A DNA stretch of 10,161 nt, taken from assembly GCA_016179165.1 (NCBI GenBank), contig JACORX010000454.1:1-10161 (forward strand), written 5' to 3'. Below are positions 1-5,556 of this stretch, piece after piece. The translations under genes were made by a program, and so were the position numbers. The DNA comes from Candidatus Rokuibacteriota bacterium (GTDB taxonomy: Bacteria > Methylomirabilota > Methylomirabilia > Rokubacteriales > CSP1-6). Below the pieces are notes generated by a model. The model did no database searches. It saw only the letters and a list, made by a program, of their open reading frames with translations, and was not told where the DNA came from. The first letter of the stretch is position 1. The number at the start of each line of letters is the position of its first letter.

Positions 1-1
1 C

Positions 2-292
2 CTCAGGCGCCAGGGCATGACGGTCGAGCTGGTCCACAAGGTCAACGAAAGCCTGCGCCCCAACGTCGTGGACCTCATTAAGCGCGGCGAGATCGCCCTG
101 GTCTTCAACACGCCGGAGGACGGCCGGGCCCGCAAGGACTCCTACCTCATCCGCAGGACGGCGGTGACGCAGAACATCCCGTACTACACCACGGTGGACG
201 GCGCCCAGGCGGCGGTCGGAGGCATCGAGGCGCTCCTCAAAGGAGAGATGACCGTGCAGCCGCTCCAGGACTACCATGCCCCGCGATCCTAA
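2..292 (+). CDS. carB: Carbamoyl-phosphate synthase large subunit, C-terminal fragment
   Basis: This is the last 96 codons of a gene that begins before the window. The segment is the MGS-like allosteric domain at the C-terminus of CarB, which in the family binds effectors such as UMP or ornithine and tunes carbamoyl phosphate synthesis for pyrimidines and arginine. Visible signatures are LVHKVNE, a helix ending in the strand ALVFNTPE, then DSYLIRRTAV, IPYYTTVDGA and a final short helix (VGGIEALLKG). The order and spacing fit the domain, and the reading frame stays open to the window edge. The stop lies 17 bases inside pyrF, so the two genes are probably co-transcribed and translationally coupled. 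No mutation or frameshift is seen in this part; the catalytic ATP-grasp domains lie outside the window. Confidence 0.93.
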   Translation, partial: LRRQGMTVELVHKVNESLRPNVVDLIKRGEIALVFNTPEDGRARKDSYLIRRTAVTQNIPYYTTVDGAQAAVGGIEALLKGEMTVQPLQDYHAPRS

Positions 293-1028
293 GGACCGGC
301 TGCCCGCGGATCGGCTCCTCGCGGATCGGCTAATAGTCGCGCTCGACGTCGACTCGCTCGACCGCGCGACCGGGCTCGTGGACGCGCTCGCCGGCCAGGT
401 GGTGCGCTTCAAGATCGGCTCTCAGCTCTTTACAGCGGCGGGGCCGTCGGCGGTCGACGCCGTGAGGAAGCGCGGCGGCGAGGTGTTCCTCGATCTCAAG
501 TTCCACGACATCCCGAACACCGTCGAAGGGGCGGCGCGAGAGGCCGTGAGGTTGGGCGCCTTCATGTTCAACGTCCACGCCTCGGGCGGGCGCGCGATGA
601 TGAGCGCCGCCGCGCACGGCTCCGCCGAGGCCGCGCAGGCCTTCCGCCTGCCCCGCCCACTCGTTATCGCTGTCACAGTTCTAACCAGTTTCGACCGCGC
701 CGCGCTGGCGGGCGAGCTGCACGTCGCCTCCTCGGTCGAGGGGCACGTGCTCCACCTCTGCACCCTCGCGCGCGAGGCCGGGCTCGACGGCAGCGTCGCC
801 TCCCCGAACGAGATCCGCGCCATCCGGAACGCCATGGGGTACGGGTGGACCGTCGTCACGCCGGGCGTGCGGCCGGCAGGCAGCGAGCGTCACGACCAGT
901 CGCGCGTGGCCACGCCGCGGGCCGCGGTCCAGGCGGGCGCCGATTACCTCGTCGTGGGACGCCCCATCACCGGCGCGGCAGACCCCGCGCGGGCAGCGGA
1001 GGCTATTCTCACCGAGATGAGCGCATGA
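276..1028 (+). CDS. pyrF: Orotidine 5'-phosphate decarboxylase
   Basis: PyrF converts OMP to UMP, the last step of de novo UMP synthesis, in the cytosol. The 250-aa product has the family landmarks in order: RLIVALDVD (first strand), FKIGSQLF, the catalytic Asp-Lys-Asp block in FLDLKFHDIPNTV (about residues 71-83), NVHASGG, AVTVLTSFD, the VTPGVRPAGSERHDQSR phosphate-binding stretch (about 194-210) and VVGRPIT. Length is normal apart from roughly 18 residues before the first strand, which contain a 5-residue tandem repeat (DRLPA-DRLLA-DRLIV). The ATG at 276 has a weak AGGA five bases upstream and overlaps the carB end by 17 bases. The stop overlaps the pyrE start as ATGA. No active-site residue is missing. 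Confidence 0.96.
   Translation: MPRDPKDRLPADRLLADRLIVALDVDSLDRATGLVDALAGQVVRFKIGSQLFTAAGPSAVDAVRKRGGEVFLDLKFHDIPNTVEGAAREAVRLGAFMFNVHASGGRAMMSAAAHGSAEAAQAFRLPRPLVIAVTVLTSFDRAALAGELHVASSVEGHVLHLCTLAREAGLDGSVASPNEIRAIRNAMGYGWTVVTPGVRPAGSERHDQSRVATPRAAVQAGADYLVVGRPITGAADPARAAEAILTEMSA
293..337 (+). repeat. Three 15-bp tandem repeats in the pyrF 5' end
   Basis: Three consecutive 15-base units start at 293, 308 and 323. Each begins GGAYCGGCT; units 1 and 2 share most of their length, and unit 3 keeps only the first nine bases. The period is a multiple of three, so they encode DRLPA, DRLLA and DRLIV and lengthen the PyrF N-terminus without a frameshift. The 11-mer GCGGATCGGCT occurs exactly at 306 and 321. 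Probably a small slippage expansion between the carB stop and the conserved PyrF core. Confidence 0.75.
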
Positions 1029-1639
1029 GCCCGGGCACCGAACACGCGGTGCTGATCCAGCGACTCTTCGAGATCGGGACCATTCGATTCGGCGAGTTCA
1101 CTCTCAAATCCGGGATCAAGTCGCCCTTCTACATTGATCTCCGCGTGGTGATCTGCTACCCCGACGTGCTGCGGCGGATCGGCGTGCTCATGGCCGCCGA
1201 GGTGAGCCGCCGCGCGGGCGACCGCATCGCCGGCATCCCCTACGCGGGTCTGCCGCTCGCGGTCTCGGCATCCCTCGCCGGCAATTTGCCTCTCATCTAC
1301 CCCCGTAAGGAAGAGAAGGGCTACGGCACCAAGCGGCGCATCGAGGGCGTGTTCAAGCCGGGCGACCGCGTGGTCCTGATCGACGACATCATCACCGACG
1401 GCGGCAGCAAGTTCGAGGCGATCGAGGTGCTCGAGGAAGCGGGGCTCGTCGTCAAGGACCTCGTCATCCTGATCGACCGCGAGCAGGGCGGCCGCGAGCT
1501 CCTCGCCTCCAAGGGGTACGCGCTCCACACCATCCTGACCATCTCCCAGTGCTTCGACGAATGGGAGGGCACGGGAGTGGTGGACGCGGCCTCGATCGCA
1601 CAATCCCGCGAGTTCATCAAGGCCAGCCGGTTCGCCTGA
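1025..1639 (+). CDS. pyrE: Orotate phosphoribosyltransferase
   Basis: PyrE joins orotate to PRPP to give OMP, the substrate of PyrF encoded just upstream. The 204-aa product shows the type I PRTase layout: LKSGIKSPFYIDLR near residues 27-40 (N-terminal hood), GIPYAGLPLA at 70-79, the mobile catalytic loop YPRKEEKGYGTKRRIEG at 92-108, and the PRPP-binding motif VVLIDDIITDGGS at 116-128. The YGTKR-EG form of the loop resembles the OPRT half of eukaryotic UMP synthase. Position 125 in the PRPP motif is Asp where Ser or Thr is usual; the two preceding acidic residues (D120, D121) are intact, so activity is expected. I chose the ATG at 1025, four bases inside pyrF (ATGA), because the family N-terminus begins there; an open frame extends further upstream but only inside pyrF. 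Confidence 0.95.
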   Translation: MSPGTEHAVLIQRLFEIGTIRFGEFTLKSGIKSPFYIDLRVVICYPDVLRRIGVLMAAEVSRRAGDRIAGIPYAGLPLAVSASLAGNLPLIYPRKEEKGYGTKRRIEGVFKPGDRVVLIDDIITDGGSKFEAIEVLEEAGLVVKDLVILIDREQGGRELLASKGYALHTILTISQCFDEWEGTGVVDAASIAQSREFIKASRFA

Positions 1640-2178
1640 TGACCCGCGTTGGCGATGGGGTCGGCAACGGCGTCGGCGAGGTGCTGCTGGACGAGTCGGC
1701 GATCCGCGCAGAGGTGGGGCGGCTGGCCCTCCAGATCTCGGCCGACTACGCCGACAAGTCCCTCCACCTCGTCGGCGTGCTCAAGGGCGCCGCCGTCTTC
1801 CTCGCGGACCTGCTGCGCGCTCTCACGGTGCCGGCGACGCTCGACTTCATCTCCATCGTCCCGTATGGCCAGGTGACAACCTCCGGAGTCGTCCGCATCA
1901 GGAAGGACCTCGACGAGCCGATCGAGGGCAAGGACGTGCTCGTGGTCGAAGGCATCTGCGCCAGCGGCCTGAGCCTCTCCTATCTCCTGCGCAACTCCCA
2001 GACGCGCCGGCCCGCCTCGCTCCGGACCTGCGCGTTCGTCGTCAAGCGGCGCGAGCGGCCCACAGACGTCACCCTGCACTATTTCGGCCGCGAGATCCCG
2101 GACGTCTTCGTGGTCGGCTACGGTCTCGACGCGCAGGAGCAGTATCGCAATCTTCCGTACGTCGCCCGCCTCGCCTAG
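1639..2178 (+). CDS. hpt: Hypoxanthine phosphoribosyltransferase-like protein with altered active site
   Basis: The family transfers phosphoribose from PRPP to hypoxanthine or guanine (purine salvage). The 179-aa product fits that length and shows the LVGVLKGAAVF loop (44-54), SGVVRIRKDLDEPIEGKDVLVVE (82-104), a lysine at 136 that normally contacts the purine O6, and the C-terminal VVGYGLDAQEQYRNLPYV with D164. The core PRPP motif is abnormal: the usual E-D-I-x-D-[ST]-G reads E104-G105-I-C-A108-S-G. The Asp matching human HPRT D134 is Gly, and the catalytic-base Asp (human D137) is Ala. The flexible loop reads PYG rather than SYG and is about one residue short. The ATG at 1639 shares its A with the pyrE stop (TGATG). 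Because the rest is so well kept, this may be an enzyme with low or altered activity, or a non-catalytic nucleotide-binding regulator; that is inference. Confidence 0.82.
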   Translation: MTRVGDGVGNGVGEVLLDESAIRAEVGRLALQISADYADKSLHLVGVLKGAAVFLADLLRALTVPATLDFISIVPYGQVTTSGVVRIRKDLDEPIEGKDVLVVEGICASGLSLSYLLRNSQTRRPASLRTCAFVVKRRERPTDVTLHYFGREIPDVFVVGYGLDAQEQYRNLPYVARLA

Positions 2179-2325
2179 CAGGCCGCCGATAAGGGCCCAC
2201 CTGCTTCGTTGGCGCCCTCGGCTGCGGGCTCAACGTACAGGAGTACGCCTCGCCCGCAGCCTTCAGGCGGCGCCTCGCATCTGGACCCTTCTCGACGGCC
2301 GGCGGGTTTTTCAGCCGCCTGCTAG
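2175..2325. repeat. CTAG-ended imperfect palindromic element (MITE/REP-like)
   Basis: This 151-base stretch is a long imperfect inverted repeat without coding potential. Its ends are CTAGCAGG (2175-2182) and CCTGCTAG (2318-2325), and the first 18 bases of the two arms match at 15 positions. Further in, 2191-2204 pairs imperfectly with 2277-2290, GGCGCC at 2211 pairs with 2269, and a perfect 10-bp stem GGCTGCGGGC (2220-2229) pairs with 2252-2261. The tip is CGTAC-AGGA-GTACG (2234-2247). The right arm carries about 17 extra bases, including a TTTTT run at 2307-2311. The left CTAG overlaps the hpt stop codon. It looks like a non-autonomous palindromic repeat that could fold into a long hairpin in RNA or a cruciform in DNA, and it may end or stabilise the pyr-hpt transcript. 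Mobility is inferred from structure alone. Confidence 0.7.
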
Positions 2326-2364
2326 CGCTTGACGGGGACGCGCGCGTGAGGGGACACTCTCGAC

Positions 2365-3537
2365 GTGGACTCTTGCGCGCGGCTGACGCGCACCTGCCTG
2401 GCCGTGGCGACCGTGGCGCTCCTCGCGCCCGCGCCCGGCGCGCTCGCCGCCGACCCACAGGTCGGCCAGACCGTGGTTCAGGGCGGCCCCGCCGTGGCCA
2501 GCGACCTGTACGCCTTCGGCGGCGGGGTGGACATCCAGGCCGACGTGGAGGGCGACCTCGTCGCGGCCGGAGGCCGCGTCGTCACCACCGGGCGCGTCAA
2601 AGGCAACCTCATGGTTGCGGCCGGCTCCGTCGTCGCCGGGGGCAACGTCGGCCGCAACGTGCGCACCGCCGGCGGCGCCGTCACGATCACCGGGCACGTC
2701 ACGCGCAACCTGAACGCGGGCGGCGGCACGGTGGTCCTGACTCCCGAGGCGGTCATAGACGGGCGCGCGCGGCTGGTCGGCGGCGAGGTGCGCGTGGCCG
2801 GGAGGATCGCGAAAAAGCTGTACGCGGCGGGCGCCGTGATCGTGCTGGCGGGAGAGTTCCTGGGCGACGTCGAGCTGGTCGCCCAAGAGATCGAGGTGCT
2901 CCCGACGGCGCGCATCAAGGGCAGCTTGACGTACTGGAGCCCTCGGGGCGCGAAGATCGACCGTAAGGCGAAGATCCAGGGCCGCGTCACCCACAACCTG
3001 CCGGAGCTGCCGCGGTCGCTGACGCGCACCGGTACGGCTCTCCTCACGGTCTCGCGCCTCCTCTTCATGGCGGGACTGATCGTGACGGGGGTCGCCCTCT
3101 ACCTGCTCTTTCCGGACTTCACGGTGCTCGCCTCGCGCACCATCGGCTCGGACCCGATCAAGAGTCTGGGCATCGGTCTCCTGCTTGTCGTCGCCATGCC
3201 GGCGATCGCCATCCTCACCATGTTGACGATCCTCGGCATCCCGCTCGGGCTCATCCTCTTCGTGCTCTACTTCGCGGCGATCCTCGTCGGATTTCTCGTG
3301 ACGGCCTTCTTCCTGGGCGATGTCGGCGCCCGCGCCTTCCTCCGTCGCGGCCGGCCGTCCAGAACCGCGCGGGTGCTGTGGCTCATTCTGGCCCTGGCCG
3401 TCCTGGCGCTCGCGAACCAGCTGCCGATCGCGGGCGGGACGCTCATGGCGGCGGCGGTCCTGGTGGGGCTGGGCGCGATGAGCCTGCACGTCTGGCGCCA
3501 CTGGGGCGACCCCGACACGCCAAGCGCAGCCTGCTAG
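2365..3537 (+). CDS. Secreted bactofilin-like beta-repeat domain fused to a multi-helix membrane domain
   Basis: I cannot name this 390-aa protein. Residues 1-29 form a signal peptide ending in ALA-AD. Residues about 44-210 are short glycine- and valine-rich repeats of the pattern G-x-V-x-G-(D/N)-L/V-x-A-x-G-G, such as DVEGDLVAAGG, RVKGNLMVAAG and NVGRNVRTAGG. This is the right-handed beta-helix pattern of bactofilin or polymer-forming proteins. After an Arg/Thr-rich linker come about five hydrophobic segments (roughly 229-249, 267-289, 293-315, 335-353, 357-376). The repeat domain would lie outside the cytoplasmic membrane, anchored by the helices. Start: GTG at 2365 with GAGGGGA ten bases upstream (2348-2354). 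A TTGACG at 2329 could be a -35 box, but its -10 is poor. The stop TAG sits in a CTAG shared with a minus-strand relic. Similar proteins are usually annotated as polymer-forming cytoskeletal or hypothetical; a role in the cell envelope is inference. Confidence 0.8.
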   Translation: MDSCARLTRTCLAVATVALLAPAPGALAADPQVGQTVVQGGPAVASDLYAFGGGVDIQADVEGDLVAAGGRVVTTGRVKGNLMVAAGSVVAGGNVGRNVRTAGGAVTITGHVTRNLNAGGGTVVLTPEAVIDGRARLVGGEVRVAGRIAKKLYAAGAVIVLAGEFLGDVELVAQEIEVLPTARIKGSLTYWSPRGAKIDRKAKIQGRVTHNLPELPRSLTRTGTALLTVSRLLFMAGLIVTGVALYLLFPDFTVLASRTIGSDPIKSLGIGLLLVVAMPAIAILTMLTILGIPLGLILFVLYFAAILVGFLVTAFFLGDVGARAFLRRGRPSRTARVLWLILALAVLALANQLPIAGGTLMAAAVLVGLGAMSLHVWRHWGDPDTPSAAC

Positions 3538-3542
3538 CGCTT
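3529..3542. repeat. 14-bp direct repeat matching the right end of the palindromic element
   Basis: GCCTGCTAGCGCTT at 3529-3542 is identical to 2317-2330. In the first copy, nine bases are the right terminus of the CTAG-ended palindrome and five (CGCTT) lie outside it. The two copies bracket the beta-repeat membrane protein gene at a distance of 1212 bases. The CTAG inside the second copy is the stop codon of that gene on + and of the permease relic on -. It could be a scar of an element, a preferred target site or a recombination junction; chance is possible but unlikely for 14 bases at two functional boundaries. Confidence 0.6.
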
Positions 3543-3773
3543 CTGGTATTCGGGACGCCCGCGCAGCATGCGCGTCTCGATCTGCCTGATGCCGAGTCCC
3601 CCGTCCGACTCGCCGCCGATGAACTCGCCCACGACCGCGCCGGTCAGCCCGAAGGAGATGGTGGACGGCGTCAGCAATGCGAAGGTCCAGGCAAGCGTCG
3701 AGGGCACGATCACGGGGCGCATGAGGTCCGTGGGGAAACTGACCGGCGCTGTACACTGGCCCGCGAGGCTGTG
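3534..3773 (-). pseudogene. Relic of an ABC transporter permease (TauC/SsuC/NitT type)
   Basis: The minus strand has a short open frame whose clearest part (3534-3722, 62 codons) reads VPSTLAWTFALL, then ISFGLTGAVVGEFIGG and GGLG. This resembles the C-terminal part of permeases of the nitrate/sulfonate/taurine ABC family, where a VPS-LPW-F stretch is followed by the AVVGEF(I/V)G membrane segment. A normal permease has about 250 residues; upstream on the minus strand the frame closes at 3774-3776, so most of the protein is absent. The tail (IRQIETRMLRGRPEYQKR) does not look like a permease end. No start signal is evident. I read it as a decayed fragment, not an expressed gene. It is convergent with the gene before it and shares the palindromic CTAG as stop codon. 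Confidence 0.55.
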
Positions 3774-3798
3774 TCAGCCGAGCATTGGCCCAAACACA

Positions 3799-3827
3799 TT
3801 GACACCAAAGGTCTTTTGGGCTATTCT
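3799..3827 (+). promoter_or_regulatory. Sigma70-type promoter for the yicC-gmk-rpoZ cluster
   Basis: TTGACA (3799-3804, perfect -35 consensus) is followed by a 17-base spacer and TATTCT (3822-3827, four of six -10 positions). Transcription would begin near 3834, about 47 bases before yicC. A 7-bp inverted repeat, GCCCAAA (3788-3794) and TTTGGGC (3815-3821), straddles the -35 box and fills the end of the spacer, a possible operator. The A/T-richer composition stands out from the very GC-rich surroundings. Confidence 0.72.
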
Positions 3828-3829
3828 CC

Positions 3830-3866
3830 GTCAGTGGAACCGGCGATTTCCTCCCCCTCCACTGAC
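3830..3866 (+). promoter_or_regulatory. Leader hairpin in the yicC 5' untranslated region
   Basis: GTCAGTGG (3830-3837) and CCACTGAC (3859-3866) form a perfect 8-bp stem around a 21-base loop. The predicted start site (about 3834) falls in the left arm, so the hairpin would form fully only if transcription starts at its upstream edge; otherwise the DNA dyad may be a protein site. The loop is pyrimidine-rich, and its CCTC copies (3850-3853, 3856-3859) could pair with GAGG of the yicC ribosome site (3872-3875). Function is inferred. Confidence 0.5.
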
Positions 3867-3880
3867 TGGTAGAGGCCCCT

Positions 3881-4765
3881 ATGATCCGCAGCATGACCGG
3901 GTACGGCCACGCCGAAGTCGCCGGGGCTCGTCTGAGCCTGTCTGTGGAGTGCAAGTCGCTCAACCACCGCCACCTCGACATCGCGCTGCGGCTGCCGCGC
4001 GGCCTCTCGGCGCTGGAGCTCGACGCCCGGCGCGTGATCCAGGGCGCGGTCCAGCGCGGCCGAGTCGAGGTCACCGTGACCGTGGCCCCGCTCGAAGGCG
4101 CGCCCTCGGCCGACCTCACGATCAACATGGCGCAAGCGCGCGCGTACATCGAGATGGCCCGCAGGGCCGGCGACGAGCTCAAGCTGGGTGGGATCCCGTC
4201 GCTCCAGTGGATGCTCGAGCAGCCGGGCGTCATCTCGCGTGAAGAGCAGGCGCCGCTGTCCCCCGACGAGGGGTGGCCGCTTCTCGACGATGGGCTCGCC
4301 AAGGCGCTCGGAGAGCTCCGCGCGAGGCGGGACACCGAGGGCGCGGCGCTCGACAAGGAGCTGCGCGCGCTGCTGGCGGCGATGGGCGAGCAGGTGGGCG
4401 CCATGACCGCGCGCGGGCCGGCGGCGACCGAGCGCAAGCAGCAGCGGTTCCGCGAGCGCATCCAGGCGCTGATCGGTGGGACGCCGCTCGACGAGGGGCG
4501 CCTCGCCACCGAGGTCGCGATGTGGGCTGAGAAAAGCGAAATCACCGAAGAGCTCGCGCGCCTCCGGGCGCACATGGACGAGTTCGCGCGGCTGCTCGAC
4601 GAGGGCGGCGCCGTGGGGCGCACCCTCGACTTCCTGATCCAGGAGATGAACCGCGAGGTGAACACGGTCGGCTCCAAGGCGGACGACCTCGAGCTCTCGC
4701 AGGCCGCCATCGCCGCCAAGTCCACTCTCGAAAAACTGCGCGAGCAAGCGCAGAACATCGAATAG
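3881..4765 (+). CDS. yicC: YicC/YloC family endoribonuclease
   Basis: YicC-family proteins are cytosolic endoribonucleases; in E. coli the protein has been linked to decay of a small RNA. The 294-aa product matches the usual length. It begins with the hallmark MIRSMTGYGHAEV, followed by SVECKSLNHRHLDI (about 21-34) and the RGRVEVTVTV strand of the N-terminal domain. It ends with the conserved DUF1732 segment: EMNREVNTVGSKADD, then IAAKSTLEKLREQAQNIE. The middle is a long charged helical region. The ATG at 3881 has AGAGG (3871-3875) five bases upstream. It is the first gene after the promoter at 3799 and precedes gmk, a common pairing in bacteria. The small remA/DUF370 gene that often sits between yicC and gmk is absent; a 170-base repeat-bearing gap is there instead. 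Confidence 0.95.
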   Translation: MIRSMTGYGHAEVAGARLSLSVECKSLNHRHLDIALRLPRGLSALELDARRVIQGAVQRGRVEVTVTVAPLEGAPSADLTINMAQARAYIEMARRAGDELKLGGIPSLQWMLEQPGVISREEQAPLSPDEGWPLLDDGLAKALGELRARRDTEGAALDKELRALLAAMGEQVGAMTARGPAATERKQQRFRERIQALIGGTPLDEGRLATEVAMWAEKSEITEELARLRAHMDEFARLLDEGGAVGRTLDFLIQEMNREVNTVGSKADDLELSQAAIAAKSTLEKLREQAQNIE

Positions 4766-4820
4766 GGCCGTGGAATTTCGAGCTGAAACGTTGCCCGCTG
4801 TTCGAGTTGAGCGACGGCCC
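4765..4820 (+). repeat. Inverted repeat just after the yicC stop
   Basis: GGGCCGT (4765-4771, starting at the last base of the yicC stop) is the exact reverse complement of ACGGCCC (4814-4820). The 42-base interior also holds an imperfect direct repeat, TTCGAGCTGA and TTCGAGTTGA (from 4777-4778 and 4801). There is no T-tract, so it is not a convincing intrinsic terminator; it may cap or process the yicC message. Confidence 0.35.
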
Positions 4821-4830
4821 TGGCCGGCGC

Positions 4831-4937
4831 GAGGCGAGAGCTGAGTTGATTCCGCAGGCGTGGCGGTCCGAGCCGAAGGGCGAAGCGGTGAGGCGAGGGC
4901 TGAGTCAGACAGCGGTGAGGCGAGTGCTGAGTTAGAT
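4831..4937 (+). repeat. Three-copy repeat array before gmk
   Basis: The 16-base core GAGGCGAGNGCTGAGT occurs three times, at 4831, 4890 and 4917, differing only at the N. The last two copies belong to a 27-base tandem pair (4884-4910 and 4911-4937) identical at 24 positions. The second unit runs into the first two bases of the gmk ATG. No Shine-Dalgarno lies at the usual distance from that ATG; the nearest GAGG (4917-4920) is about 15 bases away and is part of the repeat. Likely a recent tandem duplication in the leader. Confidence 0.75.
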
Positions 4938-5556
4938 GGAGCTGATCAAGCGGCGCGGCGCGCTGGTCGTGGTTTCGGCTCCCTCGGGGGCCGGCAAGAC
5001 CACGCTCTGTCACGAGGTGCGCCGCCTGGTGCCCGACCTCTTCTACTCGGTCTCGTACACGACGCGCCTGCCGCGGCCGGGCGAAGTCAACGGCACCGAC
5101 TTCCATTTCGTGAGCGAGGCCGAGTTCCTCGACATGCGCGGCCGGGACGAGTTGGCGGAGTGGGCGGAGGTTCACGGCAACTACTACGGCACGCCGGTGA
5201 AGGCGCTCGAGGGCGCGCTCAGCCACGGCCTCGACGTCCTGCTCGATATCGACACGCACGGCGCCCGGCAGCTGCGCCAGCGGTACCCGGAAGCGGTCTC
5301 GATCTTCGTCATGGCGCCGTCCATGAAGGAGCTCGCGGCCCGGCTCAGGGAGCGCAACAGCGACGCGCCGGTCGAGATCGCCCGCCGGCTCACCCGGGCG
5401 CGCGAGGAGATCTCGGCCTGGCGGCAGTACGATTACCTGATCATCAATCGTGACGTGAAGGAGGCCGTCGACCAGCTCGCCACCGTCATTCAGGCGGAGC
5501 GCTGGCGCACGAGCCGGCTGACTCTCAAATTTCCCGACGTGGAGGTTCCAGAGTGA
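4936..5556 (+). CDS. gmk: Guanylate kinase
   Basis: Gmk phosphorylates GMP (and dGMP) to GDP with ATP in the cytosol, feeding GTP and ppGpp pools. The 206-aa product has the P-loop SAPSGAGKTTL at 14-24, the GMP-binding SVSYTTRLPRPGEVNGTDFHFV at about 38-59, NYYGTP at 82-87, LLDIDTHGARQLR at 102-114 (usual form EIDxxGA, so Asp replaces Glu), and the lid region RERNSDAPVEIARRL ahead of AWRQYDYLIIN (161-171). Length is typical. The ATG at 4936 lies ten codons or so before the P-loop strand, as expected, and no better start follows. Its last stop base is the first base of the rpoZ ATG, giving a one-base overlap, and the gmk-rpoZ pair is conserved widely. Confidence 0.97.
   Translation: MELIKRRGALVVVSAPSGAGKTTLCHEVRRLVPDLFYSVSYTTRLPRPGEVNGTDFHFVSEAEFLDMRGRDELAEWAEVHGNYYGTPVKALEGALSHGLDVLLDIDTHGARQLRQRYPEAVSIFVMAPSMKELAARLRERNSDAPVEIARRLTRAREEISAWRQYDYLIINRDVKEAVDQLATVIQAERWRTSRLTLKFPDVEVPE

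Noticed and set aside
2291..2320. GC-rich stretch followed by TTTTT as an intrinsic terminator after hpt
   Set aside because: The stem directly before the T-run is too short; the only supported structure is the larger palindrome, already listed.
2329..2358. TTGACG followed by a possible -10 before the membrane-protein gene
   Set aside because: The best -10 at 17-18 bases matches only about three of six positions and would place the start of transcription at the start codon; not enough to call a promoter.
3758..3790. Nested stems GGCC and GGCTG-TGT-CAGCC upstream of the yicC promoter
   Set aside because: Short GC-rich stems arise readily in this composition, and there is no T-run on either strand to make a terminator.
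3568..4242. Plus-strand open frame crossing the yicC promoter and start
   Set aside because: It covers the permease relic antisense and yicC out of frame; the product has no family features.
4860..5453. Plus-strand open frame with 9-residue repeats (SGEARAESD, SGEASAELD) ahead of gmk
   Set aside because: The repeats are just the 27-bp DNA repeat read in this frame, and the rest is an out-of-frame copy of gmk.
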